Below are positions 26,630 through 35,272 of a stretch of 64,000 nt of DNA, in pieces. The position numbers were made by a program, and so were the translations under genes. Location of the stretch: positions 62,001 through 126,000 of the forward strand of contig CAVPEW010000018.1 in the NCBI GenBank assembly GCA_963703565.1, read 5' to 3'. Position 1 is the first letter of the stretch, and the number at the start of each line of letters is the position of its first letter. The stretch comes from CAVPEW01 sp963703565 (GTDB taxonomy: Bacteria; Actinomycetota; Acidimicrobiia; Acidimicrobiales; VFJN01). The notes under the pieces were generated by a model. The model made no database searches. It had not been told where the DNA came from and was given only the letters and a program-made list of their open reading frames with translations.

Positions 26630-28029
26630 GCGGCGTGGGTCTCGGCGAGGCCGGCCGCGACCCGGCGGCGGTGGCGGAGCGCTGCGCGGAGATCGTGTTG
26701 GACCACGTCGCCACCGCGACCCGCCGTCCCGGCGCGTCCGAGGAGGTGGAGGCGCTGGTGTCCGCCACCGCCGGCGTGTCCGCGCTGACCCGCTTCGCCA
26801 ACCGAGCCGTGCACCAGCACGTGACCGAGGAGCACGTAGAGGTCACGTTGACCATCGCAGTGGGCGGACGGGTCGCCCAGGCTGCCACGACCCGCACCGA
26901 GCCCGTGGCGCTGGCCTCTCTCGTCGAACGGGCCCGCGCCGCGGTCGATCTCGTGCCCCCCGATCCCGATCACCCGGGCATGGCTCCGCCGGCGACCCTG
27001 CTGCCGGTCGAGCACCACGACCCGGCCACGGCGGCCGCGGGGCCGGAACGCAGGGTGGCGTTGGTGGCCGCGTTCTTGGACGGCGTTGGTGGGCTCGACG
27101 CCGCCGGGTTCTGCTCGACCGACGCCGCGGTGACCGTGTTGGCCACCACGGCCGGGGCCGCGGTGCGCGGTGCCACGTCGAGGGCCCAGCTCGACGCCAT
27201 CGCCCGAGCGGGCTCAGCTGGGGGTCATCCGGCCGACGGCTACGCGCAGGCGACCTCGGTCAGCATCGGCGACCTGGACGCGCCGGCCGTGGGCGCTCGG
27301 GCCGCGACCAAGGCCCGTGCGGCGCGTGACCCTGTGGCGCTGGCGCCGGGGGACTACGAGGTGGTGCTCGAGCCCAAGGCGGTGGCCGAGGCCCTGCTCT
27401 TTCCCGCCTACCTGGGGTTCAACGGCAAGGCCCACGCCGAGGGGACGTCGTTCGTACGGCTCGGGGACCAGCAGTGGGACGAATCGATCGACATCGCCGA
27501 CGACGCCACCGACCCCCGGGCACTGGGCCTTGCCTTCGACGCGGAGGGCACCCCCAAGCGCCGGGTGGAGCTCGTGCGCGCCGGGCGTTCGGTCGGTCTG
27601 GTACACGACCGGCGCAGCGCCCGGCGGGCAGGGGTCGAGCCGACCGGGCATTCCGTGGGCAGCGCCTCGTTCGGTGCCTTCCCGTCCGACCTGTTCCTGG
27701 CATCCGGGTCACTGGGCGTCGACGAGCTGGTGGCGGGGGTGGGCAGGGGCCTGCTCGTGACCGACCTCTGGTACAACCGCATCGTCGACCCCCGCACCCA
27801 GGTCGTGACGGGCCTGACCCGGAACGGGTTGTACCTCGTCGAGGACGGCGAGGTGGTGGCTCCGGTCGCCAACCTGCGCTTCACCCAGTCGATCGTCGGC
27901 GCCTTCGGGCCCGGGCGGGTGCGCTCGCTGGGAGACGACGCCCAACTCGTTCCCAACGAGGGTGGCGTCTTCCACGTGCCCTCGGTGCACCTCGCATCCT
28001 GGACGTTCACCGGCGACGCCAGGGGTTGA
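26626..28029 (+). CDS. tldE: TldE/PmbA subunit of the TldD/TldE metalloprotease
   Basis: The metal-free partner of TldD, also called PmbA; together they form the active heterodimer. The 467-residue protein shares the fold (SALTRFANRAVHQHV, GYAQATSVSIGDLDA, DLWYNRIVDPRTQVVTGLTRNGLYLVEDG, LRFTQSIVGAFG) and lacks the zinc motif, as expected. GTG 26626 sits inside the tldD stop. The 102-nt gap after it contains three GCCAGGG-type repeats and the rimO promoter. Confidence 0.92.
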   Translation: MSGVGLGEAGRDPAAVAERCAEIVLDHVATATRRPGASEEVEALVSATAGVSALTRFANRAVHQHVTEEHVEVTLTIAVGGRVAQAATTRTEPVALASLVERARAAVDLVPPDPDHPGMAPPATLLPVEHHDPATAAAGPERRVALVAAFLDGVGGLDAAGFCSTDAAVTVLATTAGAAVRGATSRAQLDAIARAGSAGGHPADGYAQATSVSIGDLDAPAVGARAATKARAARDPVALAPGDYEVVLEPKAVAEALLFPAYLGFNGKAHAEGTSFVRLGDQQWDESIDIADDATDPRALGLAFDAEGTPKRRVELVRAGRSVGLVHDRRSARRAGVEPTGHSVGSASFGAFPSDLFLASGSLGVDELVAGVGRGLLVTDLWYNRIVDPRTQVVTGLTRNGLYLVEDGEVVAPVANLRFTQSIVGAFGPGRVRSLGDDAQLVPNEGGVFHVPSVHLASWTFTGDARG

Positions 28030-28131
28030 CCGCCAGGGCCGACGCCAGGGGCTGGCCCCCGGGTCGGATGCACATCACCCATGCGGCAGAGCGTTTCGGG
28101 TCATCACGACCCCCGCGGGTACCCTCGGTCG

Positions 28132-29466
28132 ATGCCCGGGGGTCGCCGCTTCTACCTGGAGACCCTCGGCTGCGCCAAGAACCAGGTCGATTCGGACAAG
28201 CTCACGGGAACGCTGGTCGCCGACGGCTTCGAGCGATGCGCCGACCCGGCCGCCGCCGACCTCGTGGTGGTCAACACCTGCGCCTTCGTGGAGGAGGCTC
28301 GCCAGGAGTCGATCGACACGGTGCTCTCCCTGGCCGGCCGCGCCGATGGTGCCCCACTGGTGGTCACCGGTTGCTTGGCCGAGCGCTACGGAGCAGAGCT
28401 GGCCGAGGCGCTCCCCGAGGTCGCCGCCGTCGCCGGGTTCGGGGTGCCGGTCACCCTCGGGCTCACGCGTGGCTCTTCGGCACGGTCGACGGCCGGGACG
28501 GAGCGCGCGGTGCCGGCGTTCGACCTGTTGGAGCTGCCACGCCCGCCGGCGAGCGCGCCGTGGGCCTACTTGAAGGTCGCCGAGGGGTGCGACCGGGCCT
28601 GCTCGTTCTGCGCCATCCCCTCGTTCCGGGGCCCGCAGCGCTCACGTCCGCTCGAGCGCATCCTGGCCGAGGTCGACTCGCTCGCAGCGTCGGGCATGCG
28701 CGAGGTGGTGCTCGTGGCCCAGGATCTGGCCAGCTACGGCCGCGACCAGGGGGTGGGGGAGAGGTCGCTGGTGGTGCTGACCCGCGCCGTGGCCGAGCGG
28801 GTCGACAGGGTGCGCCTCCTGTACCTGTATCCGTCCCAGCTCGACGCAGCCCTGGTGGACGCCGTGCTCGACACGGGGGTGCCCTACTTCGACTTGTCGC
28901 TGCAGCACGTGTCGGCACCGCTGCTGCGCCGGATGCGACGCTGGGGCGACGGCGACCGGTTCGCCCGGCGGATCGCCGACATCCGTGACCGTGCTCCCGA
29001 GGCGGCGTTCCGCTCGAACTTCATCATCGGCCATCCCGGTGAGACCGAGCGGGACCACGACCGCCTCCTGGCCTTCGTCGAGGAGGTCGGCCTCGACTGG
29101 TGCGGGTTCTTCGCCTACTCGGCAGAGGTCGGCACCCATGCAGCCACCCAGGACGGCGTGGTCCCCTCCGAGCTCGTCGCCGAGCGCCTCGCCGAGGTGG
29201 CCGCTGTGCAGGACGGGATCACCGCCCGCCGCCGGGACGCGCTGGTGGGGTCGAGGGCCGAGGTGCTCGTCGACGCTCCGGGCGTGGGCCGCAGCCACCG
29301 CGAGGCACCCGAGATGGACGGGATCGTCTCGCTGCCCGACGACCTCGCCGTCGGGTCGTTCGAGGAGGTGACGATCGCCGGGGCCTTCGGGCCCGACCTG
29401 GTGGGGTGGCCCGTCGGCCGCCCCGGGCCGGATCGGGTCCGGGTGGGTCTGGAGGGGCGACTGTGA
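28132..29466 (+). CDS. rimO: Ribosomal protein S12 methylthiotransferase
   Basis: RimO is a radical-SAM enzyme that methylthiolates the beta carbon of Asp in ribosomal protein S12. The N-terminal UPF0004 domain begins FYLETLGCAKNQVDSD, the RimO signature, with its three Cys in TLGCAK, VNTCAF and TGCLAE. The radical-SAM cluster is CDRACSFC, and a C-terminal TRAM domain follows. ATG 28132 is preferred over upstream in-frame codons because it begins the conserved domain and lies 6 nt after TACCCT (28120-28125), a leaderless pattern. The stop overlaps the pgsA start. It is a paralogue of miaB at 44491, distinguished by its AKNQ motif. Confidence 0.94.
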   Translation: MPGGRRFYLETLGCAKNQVDSDKLTGTLVADGFERCADPAAADLVVVNTCAFVEEARQESIDTVLSLAGRADGAPLVVTGCLAERYGAELAEALPEVAAVAGFGVPVTLGLTRGSSARSTAGTERAVPAFDLLELPRPPASAPWAYLKVAEGCDRACSFCAIPSFRGPQRSRPLERILAEVDSLAASGMREVVLVAQDLASYGRDQGVGERSLVVLTRAVAERVDRVRLLYLYPSQLDAALVDAVLDTGVPYFDLSLQHVSAPLLRRMRRWGDGDRFARRIADIRDRAPEAAFRSNFIIGHPGETERDHDRLLAFVEEVGLDWCGFFAYSAEVGTHAATQDGVVPSELVAERLAEVAAVQDGITARRRDALVGSRAEVLVDAPGVGRSHREAPEMDGIVSLPDDLAVGSFEEVTIAGAFGPDLVGWPVGRPGPDRVRVGLEGRL

Positions 29467-30044
29467 CCGCCCAGTTCGGTCCGTCCGCGCTCGCCACGCC
29501 CGCCAACGGCGTGACCGTGGCACGCATCGTGGTCACCGCCCCGCTGCTGGTGCTGATCCTCGACGCCTCCGCCACCTGGCCTGCGTTCACGCTGTGGACC
29601 GCTCTGGCGGTCACCGACGGGGTCGACGGCTACCTGGCCCGCCGCCACGGCTCGACGCGTTCGGGCGCCTTCCTCGACCCGTTGGCCGACAAGGTGCTCG
29701 TGCTTGGAGCCATGGCGGCGCTTGTGTCCGCCGAGATGTTCTGGTGGTTGCCCGTGGCGCTGATCGCCGTGCGCGAGGTGGGCGTGCAGGCCCTGCGCTC
29801 GTACTGGGGGCGCCAGGGCCTGGCGATCCCGGCCCGCTCGTCGGCCAAGGCCAAGACCGTCGTGCAGGACCTGGCAGTCGGGCTGGCCCTGTTGCCCCCG
29901 GTGGACGAGAACCTGCCTGCGCTGGCCTCTTCGGTCCTGTGGGTGTCGGTCGTGCTGACGCTGGTCTCGGGCGCCCAGTACGTGCTCGAGGGCCGGGCTG
30001 CCACCACCACCGGCGGAACCCGAGGCTCCGGGCTCCTGCGCTGA
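29463..30044 (+). CDS. pgsA: CDP-diacylglycerol--glycerol-3-phosphate phosphatidyltransferase
   Basis: A CDP-alcohol phosphotransferase of 193 residues that makes phosphatidylglycerol phosphate in the membrane. The family signature DGx2ARx8Gx3Dx3D is present as DGYLARRHGSTRSGAFLDPL followed by AD. Several hydrophobic helices span the rest. The short N-terminus LATPANGVTVARIV is typical of PgsA. GTG 29463 overlaps the rimO stop and its own stop overlaps the cinA ATG by one base; rimO-pgsA-cinA is a widely conserved trio. Confidence 0.93.
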   Translation: MTAQFGPSALATPANGVTVARIVVTAPLLVLILDASATWPAFTLWTALAVTDGVDGYLARRHGSTRSGAFLDPLADKVLVLGAMAALVSAEMFWWLPVALIAVREVGVQALRSYWGRQGLAIPARSSAKAKTVVQDLAVGLALLPPVDENLPALASSVLWVSVVLTLVSGAQYVLEGRAATTTGGTRGSGLLR

Positions 30045-31330
30045 TGTCGGCCGAGGGACCTGCGTCGCTGTGCGCCGAGGTCGTCGCCGTGGGCACCGAG
30101 CTGCTCCTGGGTCAGATCGTCGACACCAACTCGGCTTGGATCGGCGAGCAGCTCGCTCTGACCGGCATCGCCAACTACCGCCAGACCAAGGTCGGCGACA
30201 ACCGCGAGCGTCTGGCGGCCGTGCTGCGCGAGGCGCTGGAGCGGGCGGACGCCGTGGTGGTGTGCGGCGGGCTGGGGCCCACCCACGACGACCTGACGCG
30301 CGAGGCGATCGCCGACGTGATGGGCGTCGAGCTGGTGCGCGACGAGCAGGTCGCGGCCGTGATCGCCGAGCTCTTCGCAGCCCGGGGACGTGCCATGCCG
30401 GCGAGCAACCTGCGCCAGGCGGATGTGCCGGCGGGAGCCATGGTCATTCCCCAGCGCATCGGCAGCGCTCCCGGCCTGATCTGCCCGGTGGGGCCCTCGG
30501 TCCTCTACGCCGTGCCCGGCGTCCCGGTCGAGATGCGTGAGATGGTCGAGCGGTCGGTGTTGCCCGATCTGGTGGCGCGTGCGGGATCGTCGCGGCGGGC
30601 CATCGCCAGCCGGGTGCTGCGCACGTGGGGTGAGAGCGAGTCGGGGCTCGCCGAACGCCTGGCCCCACGCGTCGCCGCCCTCGACGAGACGCCCTCGGCG
30701 ACGTTGGCGCTGCTGGCCAGCGGCATCGAGGGGATCAAGGTCCGCATCACCGCCTCGGGGGCCAGCGCAGCGGAGGCGGCGGCTGCGGTCGACGCAGAGG
30801 AGGCCGAGGTGCGCGCGCTCATCGGCGACCTCGTGTTCGGTGTCGACGACCAGACCATGGAGCACGCCGTGGGAGATCTGCTCATAGAGCGGGGCGAGAT
30901 GCTCGCGGTGGCCGAGTCGCTCACCGGCGGGCTGCTCCAGTCACGCGTGGTCGAGGTACCCGGCTCGTCGAAGTGGTTCGCGGGCGGCCTCGTGTCGTAC
31001 GCGTCGGAGGTGAAGCACCGCCTGCTCGATGTGCCGGATGGGCCCGTGGTCAGCGAGGTGGCGGCAAGGGCCATGGCCCGGGGGGTGGCCCGGCTGATGC
31101 GAACCGAGGTCGGCTTGGCGATGACGGGCGTGGCCGGCCCGGATCGCCAGGACGGTGAGCCGCCCGGGACGGTCTGGATCGGTACGGCGGTGAACGACGA
31201 CGTGTCGGCCGTGTTGCTGAACCTGCCGGGGGGGCGCGAGACGGTGCGCCAGCTCAGCGTGATCTCGGCGCTCGACCTGCTTCGTCGCCGCCTGCTCGGA
31301 CAGCGCCCGGTGGGGCCAGGGCAGCGGTGA
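30044..31330 (+). CDS. cinA: CinA family protein, NMN amidohydrolase/competence-damage type
   Basis: CinA proteins pair an N-terminal MoaB/MogA-like domain (COG1058; ADP-ribose pyrophosphatase activity in some members) with a C-terminal nicotinamide-mononucleotide deamidase domain. The 428-residue protein has VGTELLLGQIVDTNSAWI and GGLGPTHDDLTREA in the first domain and AVAESLTGGLLQSRVVEVPGSS and AMTGVAGPD in the second. ATG 30044 shares a base with the pgsA stop. Its last 77 nt overlap the tail of the convergent TetR gene, an unusually long tail-to-tail overlap, and both reading frames look sound there. Confidence 0.93.
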   Translation: MSAEGPASLCAEVVAVGTELLLGQIVDTNSAWIGEQLALTGIANYRQTKVGDNRERLAAVLREALERADAVVVCGGLGPTHDDLTREAIADVMGVELVRDEQVAAVIAELFAARGRAMPASNLRQADVPAGAMVIPQRIGSAPGLICPVGPSVLYAVPGVPVEMREMVERSVLPDLVARAGSSRRAIASRVLRTWGESESGLAERLAPRVAALDETPSATLALLASGIEGIKVRITASGASAAEAAAAVDAEEAEVRALIGDLVFGVDDQTMEHAVGDLLIERGEMLAVAESLTGGLLQSRVVEVPGSSKWFAGGLVSYASEVKHRLLDVPDGPVVSEVAARAMARGVARLMRTEVGLAMTGVAGPDRQDGEPPGTVWIGTAVNDDVSAVLLNLPGGRETVRQLSVISALDLLRRRLLGQRPVGPGQR

Positions 31331-31895
31331 ACACCGCGGCGACGTCGTCTCCGTAGGCGATCGCCGCGCCGCCTCCGACCTGTACGACCGACATGAGCAG
31401 CGACAGGATGATCGTGACCATGCCGTTGGCGATGGTGTCGGCATCGATGTCGGCACGCACGGTGCCGTTGCGCTGCTCGTCACGCAGGCGCTCGGCGCAG
31501 GCCCTGCGCAGCTCCGTGAGCGCCGGCACGTCGAGCACGCGTTCGGTGATCTCGGGCTCGAGCCCGGCGAGCAACCGGCGCGCAAGGGGATGGTCCTGCA
31601 CTGCGGCCACGAGGCTGAACACCAGCGTCTCGCGCCAGTCACGCACGTCCGGGCGGCTGACCACGGTGGTGAGTCCCTCGTGGATGACCCGAGCTGCGTC
31701 TTCGTCGACGGCGGCCAGGAACAGGGCTTCCTTGTTGGGGAAGTAGGCGTAGGTCACCGTGGCTCCGACCCCGGCCTGCCGGGCGATGTCGGCCACAGAG
31801 GTGGAGCGGAAGCCGTCTCGGCCGAAGCGGATGATGGCGGCCTCGAGCACGTTGGCCCGCGTCTGCTCGCCCTTGCGGGCGCGGCCCGGAGCCAT
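31254..31895 (-). CDS. TetR family transcriptional regulator
   Basis: A 213-residue one-domain repressor type protein. The N-terminal helix-turn-helix is VLEAAIIRFGRDGFRSTSV followed by ADIARQAGVGATVTYAYFPNKEALF. The ligand-binding domain is ordinary in length. ATG 31895 lies 6 nt after TAGGGT (31907-31902), so its mRNA is probably leaderless. It diverges from the hydrolase/monooxygenase/SDR operon across a 62-bp gap that carries an inverted repeat, which makes it the likely regulator of that operon and of itself. The ligand is unknown. Confidence 0.9.
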   Translation of the reverse strand: MAPGRARKGEQTRANVLEAAIIRFGRDGFRSTSVADIARQAGVGATVTYAYFPNKEALFLAAVDEDAARVIHEGLTTVVSRPDVRDWRETLVFSLVAAVQDHPLARRLLAGLEPEITERVLDVPALTELRRACAERLRDEQRNGTVRADIDADTIANGMVTIILSLLMSVVQVGGGAAIAYGDDVAAVFTAALAPPGAVRAGGDEAGRAPRSR

Positions 31896-31915
31896 AGTGG
31901 GACCCTAGCAGACCA

Positions 31916-31950
31916 GAGTGATTGATCATTTCACTCAAATCGTTCATAGT
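31916..31950 (+). promoter_or_regulatory. TetR operator candidate and promoter of the hydrolase operon
   Basis: GAGTGA (31916-31921) and TCACTC (31931-31936) form an inverted repeat around a near-palindromic centre TTGATCATT. A plus-strand promoter can be read through it: TTGATC (31922-31927), 17-nt spacer, CATAGT (31945-31950), with GTG 31958 7 nt further. The minus-strand TetR -10 lies just outside the repeat. Repression of both directions by the TetR protein is inferred. Confidence 0.5.
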
Positions 31951-31957
31951 GGGGGCC

Positions 31958-32830
31958 GTGACCACCATCGTCCAAGCGCCTCCCGCCCGTGCCGTGCCCA
32001 CCCGACGCATCTCGTTCGAGGCCACCCTGGCCGGGCTGCCCCGGCACTTCGCCGCGGGGGGCGACCTGCTCCAGAGCCATCTCGCCGCTGCCCTGTCGTC
32101 GGTGTTCCCCGACGGGGAGGACTTCTTCGTGCGATCGGTCCGCCGCTACCGCGACGAGCTCGAGGACCCGGATCTGCGCCGGCAGGTTGCGGGCTTCATC
32201 GGCCAGGAGGCGATGCACGGAAGGGAGCACCGGGCGCTCAACCGGCATCTTGCCCACCTCGGCTATCCGAGCGGTCGCTTCGAGACGGTGACCAGGGTGC
32301 TGCTCGGCGGGGTCGAGAAGGTCGGGGGCGCAAGGGCGAGCCTGGCGGTCACCGCGGCCCTCGAGCACTTCACCGCCACCCTCGCCGAGGTGCTCCTGTC
32401 CGACGAGGACGCCCGGGCGCTCTTCGGCCAGGATGCCTTGCGCGACCTGTTCCTCTGGCACGCCCTCGAGGAGTCCGAGCACAAGGCCGTCGCCTTCGAC
32501 GTGTACCGCGCCGTGGGGGGCGGCGAGCGAATGCGGCGGGTGGTGATGGACCTGGTCACGGCCGGGTTCCTGGTCGGCGTCGCCGTGCTGGTGGCGGACT
32601 CGCTGGCCCACGACCGAGCCGCCTACCGCCGGGGCGCGCTGCGGGCCAGCTGGCGCCGGCTGCGGCGCTCGCCGATGGTCTCGGCCGAGGTGTGGCGGCG
32701 CCTGCGGGCCTACGACCGGGTCGGGTTCCACCCCGACGAGCGCGACACCGCCGCGCTGATGGGTGCCTGGCGTGAAGAGCTGTTCGGTTCGAACGGCCGC
32801 CTCAAGGACCTGCCGACGGCGGCGGCTTGA
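31958..32830 (+). CDS. Predicted metal-dependent hydrolase, ferritin-like (PF10118 type)
   Basis: A 290-residue helical protein of the predicted metal-dependent hydrolase family common in actinobacteria and proteobacteria. Putative metal ligands are spread as in diiron bundles: GQEAMHGREH, ALEHFTATLAE, and WHALEESEHKAVAFDVY. A hydrophobic stretch near residues 195-215 may touch the membrane. The start GTG 31958 is chosen because it follows CATAGT by 7 nt; an upstream TTG 31922 lies inside the operator. The stop overlaps the next gene's TTG start. The function is not known; the operon with a flavin monooxygenase and SDR suggests lipid or hydrophobic-compound metabolism. Confidence 0.78.
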   Translation: MTTIVQAPPARAVPTRRISFEATLAGLPRHFAAGGDLLQSHLAAALSSVFPDGEDFFVRSVRRYRDELEDPDLRRQVAGFIGQEAMHGREHRALNRHLAHLGYPSGRFETVTRVLLGGVEKVGGARASLAVTAALEHFTATLAEVLLSDEDARALFGQDALRDLFLWHALEESEHKAVAFDVYRAVGGGERMRRVVMDLVTAGFLVGVAVLVADSLAHDRAAYRRGALRASWRRLRRSPMVSAEVWRRLRAYDRVGFHPDERDTAALMGAWREELFGSNGRLKDLPTAAA

Positions 32831-34401
32831 GCGTGCAGGCGGGACGTGGCCCGTCCGCGGCCCCAGCGCCCGACGCGCTCCCTTCCGAGCACCTCGACGT
32901 GGTGGTGGTGGGCGCAGGCCTGTCGGGCATCGCCGCGGGGCACCACCTGCAGGAGCAGTGTGGATGGGCCAGGTACGCCATCGTCGAGGCCCGCGACTCC
33001 ATCGGCGGCACCTGGGACCTCTTCCGCTACCCCGGGGTCCGCTCAGACTCCGACATGTACACCCTCGGCTACAGCTTCCGGCCCTGGACCTCCGACGACG
33101 CCATCGCCAGCGGCGGATCGATCCTGCAATACGTCCGGGAGACAGCGCGCGCGGAGGGGATCGACGAGCGAATCCGCTTCGGGCAACGGGTCGTTGCCGC
33201 GGACTGGTCGACTCCCGAGGCGCGGTGGCACCTGACCCTGCAGGACGTGCACAGCTCGCGACGGTCGTCGTTGACCTGCTCGTTCCTGTTCTGCTGCGGT
33301 GGCTACTACCGGTACGACCACGGCCACCGACCCGACCTCGTGGGTGTCGACGACTTCTCCGGCCCGGTCGTTCATCCCCAGAACTGGCCCGAGGACCTCG
33401 ACTGTGCCGGCCGCCGGGTGGTGGTCATCGGCAGTGGGGCGACCGCCGTGACCATGGTGCCGGCGCTGGCCGAGGGGGGCGCGACCGTCACGATGCTGCA
33501 GCGCTCGCCCAGCTACGTCGCCTCCCTGCCCGGCCGCAACCCCGTCGCGGCTGCGGTGGCGCGACTCGCGCCCGGCACCGCCGGCGGCACAGCCCTGCGC
33601 TGGGCCAACGCGGTGGGAACCCAGGCGTTCTATCGGTTGAGCAGACGCCATCCCGGTCTGGTGCGCCGGCTCCTGCTGGCGGGGGTGCGCCGCCAGCTCC
33701 CGGAGGGCTTCGACGTCGACACCCACTTCGGACCCCGCTACGACCCCTGGGACGAGCGGATGTGCCTGGTCCCCGACGGCGACCTGTTCCGCGCGATCCG
33801 CCGCGGCGATGCGACGGTGGTGACCGGTCGCATCGAGCGGGTCACCGCGACGGGGGTCCGACTGGAATCGGGCGAGGAGATCGCCGCCGACGTGATCGTG
33901 ACCGCGACCGGCCTCGAGCTGCTGTTCCTGGGCGGGATCGAGCTGAGCGTCGACGGAGACCCCGTCGAGCTGGCGGACAGGCTGGTCTACAAGGGCATGA
34001 TGCTCGAGGGCGTTCCGAACCTCGCGGTTGCGATCGGCTACACGAACGCCTCCTGGACGCTCAAGTGCGAGCTGACGTGCCGCCAGGTCTGCCGCCTCGT
34101 CAACCGACTGCGCCGTCAGGGCCTGCGACAGGCCACGCCGTTCAACGACGACCCGACGGTGACGCCCGCACCGCTGCTCGACCTGGCCTCCGGCTACATC
34201 CGCCGGTCCGAGCACCGGTTCCCCAAGCAGGGCTCCCGGTTCCCCTGGAAGGTCCACCAGAGCTACCTGCGCGACTACCGGGCCATGCGGTTGCGCCCGG
34301 TGGCCGACCGGGCCCTCCGCCTGTCGAACCCGGCGCCTGCGTCGGCGACCGTCACCGGCGACCTGCGGGCCCACCGCGCCGACGTGTCGGCAGGGGCGTG
34401 A
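32827..34401 (+). CDS. FAD-dependent monooxygenase, Baeyer-Villiger/FMO type
   Basis: A 524-residue class B flavoprotein monooxygenase. It has the FAD Rossmann motif VVVGAGLSGIAAGHHL, the Baeyer-Villiger fingerprint FSGPVVHPQNWPED (FxGxxxHxxxW), and the NADPH Rossmann motif VVVIGSGATAVTMVPAL. TTG 32827 overlaps the preceding stop by 4 nt; GTG 32833 is an alternative. It resembles mycobacterial EthA/MymA-like enzymes, which act on ketones, and is followed directly by an SDR, as in the mycobacterial mymA locus. Substrate unknown. Confidence 0.9.
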   Translation: MSVQAGRGPSAAPAPDALPSEHLDVVVVGAGLSGIAAGHHLQEQCGWARYAIVEARDSIGGTWDLFRYPGVRSDSDMYTLGYSFRPWTSDDAIASGGSILQYVRETARAEGIDERIRFGQRVVAADWSTPEARWHLTLQDVHSSRRSSLTCSFLFCCGGYYRYDHGHRPDLVGVDDFSGPVVHPQNWPEDLDCAGRRVVVIGSGATAVTMVPALAEGGATVTMLQRSPSYVASLPGRNPVAAAVARLAPGTAGGTALRWANAVGTQAFYRLSRRHPGLVRRLLLAGVRRQLPEGFDVDTHFGPRYDPWDERMCLVPDGDLFRAIRRGDATVVTGRIERVTATGVRLESGEEIAADVIVTATGLELLFLGGIELSVDGDPVELADRLVYKGMMLEGVPNLAVAIGYTNASWTLKCELTCRQVCRLVNRLRRQGLRQATPFNDDPTVTPAPLLDLASGYIRRSEHRFPKQGSRFPWKVHQSYLRDYRAMRLRPVADRALRLSNPAPASATVTGDLRAHRADVSAGA

Positions 34402-35238
34402 TGCGCCTCGACGACAAGGTCACCGCGGCGGTCACCGGAGCCGGTTCGGGGATCGGTCGGGCCCTGGCTCTGGACCTGGCCCGTCGGGGCTGTGCGCTCG
34501 CGCTGTGCGACGTCGACGCCGAACGCCTCGAGGCGACCGCCGAGATGGTCGCCTCGGCCGGAGCCGTGGCAACCGTGGCGGTGGTCGACGTGGCGGCGCG
34601 CGACTCGGTGCGGGCGTGGGCCGAGGCAGCGATGCACGACCACGGCTCGGTCCAGCTGGTGGTCAACAACGCCGGGGTGGCCCTGGGGTCCACGGTGGAG
34701 TGCACCTCCTACGAGGATGCCGAGTGGCTCATGGGGATCGACTTCTGGGGCGTGGTGCACGGCACCAAGGCGTTCCTGCCCCACATGCTCGCCGCCGACG
34801 AGGGCTGCATAGTGAACCTCTCGAGCGTGTTCGGCCTGATCGGCGTGCCGACCCAGTCGATGTACAACGCGGCCAAGTTCGCTGTGCGCGGCTTCACCGA
34901 GTCGCTCTCGATCGAGCTGGCCGCTCGCCGCAGCTCGGTGCGTGCACTACTGGTCCACCCTGGCGGGATCCGCACCGACATCGCGCGGCGGGCCCGTCTC
35001 GACGAGCAGGTCGCCGCCATGGTCGGGGGTGACGCGGACCGCGCCCAGCGCCTCTTCGAGGCTCGTGGCGCGCACCAGCGCGGCCGGTGCCGCCCGCCGG
35101 GTGCTGCGTGCCGTCGAGCACGACCGGCGCCGGGTCCTGGTCGGTCCCGACGCCTGGCTCATCGACCTCCTGTCGCGCCTGCCGGGCGGGCTGCACCAGT
35201 CGGTGATGGCCGCCGCGCTCCGGCGCGGCCTCTCCTGA
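34401..35238 (+). CDS. Short-chain dehydrogenase/reductase, frameshifted near the 3' end
   Basis: A classical SDR oxidoreductase of about 279 residues once one G is removed near 35061. The cofactor motif TGAGSGIGRALA, VNNAGVALGS, the catalytic Ser in IVNLSSVFG and YNAAKFAV (YxxxK) are all intact before the shift. After QRLFE the reading frame changes and continues LVARTSAAGAARRVLRAVEH, ending at TGA 35236-35238; that tail (RRVLVGPDAWLIDLL) is typical of this SDR subgroup. The unshifted frame runs on to 35276 with an Arg/Pro-rich nonsense tail. ATG 34401 shares a base with the monooxygenase stop. Confidence 0.82.
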
Positions 35239-35260
35239 AGGGGCCGCGCCGGAGCGCGGC
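35212..35260 (+). terminator. Strong GC stem-loop at the SDR stop codon
   Basis: CCGCGCTCCGGCGCGGCC (35213-35230) pairs perfectly with 35242-35259, and one more G-C pair extends it to 19 bp; the 11-nt loop contains the SDR stop TGA. There is no U-run, as is common for terminators in high-GC actinobacteria. It separates the SDR operon from the next promoter. Confidence 0.7.
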
Positions 35261-35272
35261 CCTCTCTGAGGG

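Noticed and set aside
25193..28029. RiPP maturation locus suggested by tldD/tldE
   Set aside because: No small precursor-like ORF or modifying enzyme lies next to the pair; they appear to be the housekeeping copy.
28022..28090. Three GCCAGGG-type repeats after tldE as a regulatory repeat array
   Set aside because: The copies are short, imperfect and irregularly spaced, as expected by chance in such GC-rich DNA.
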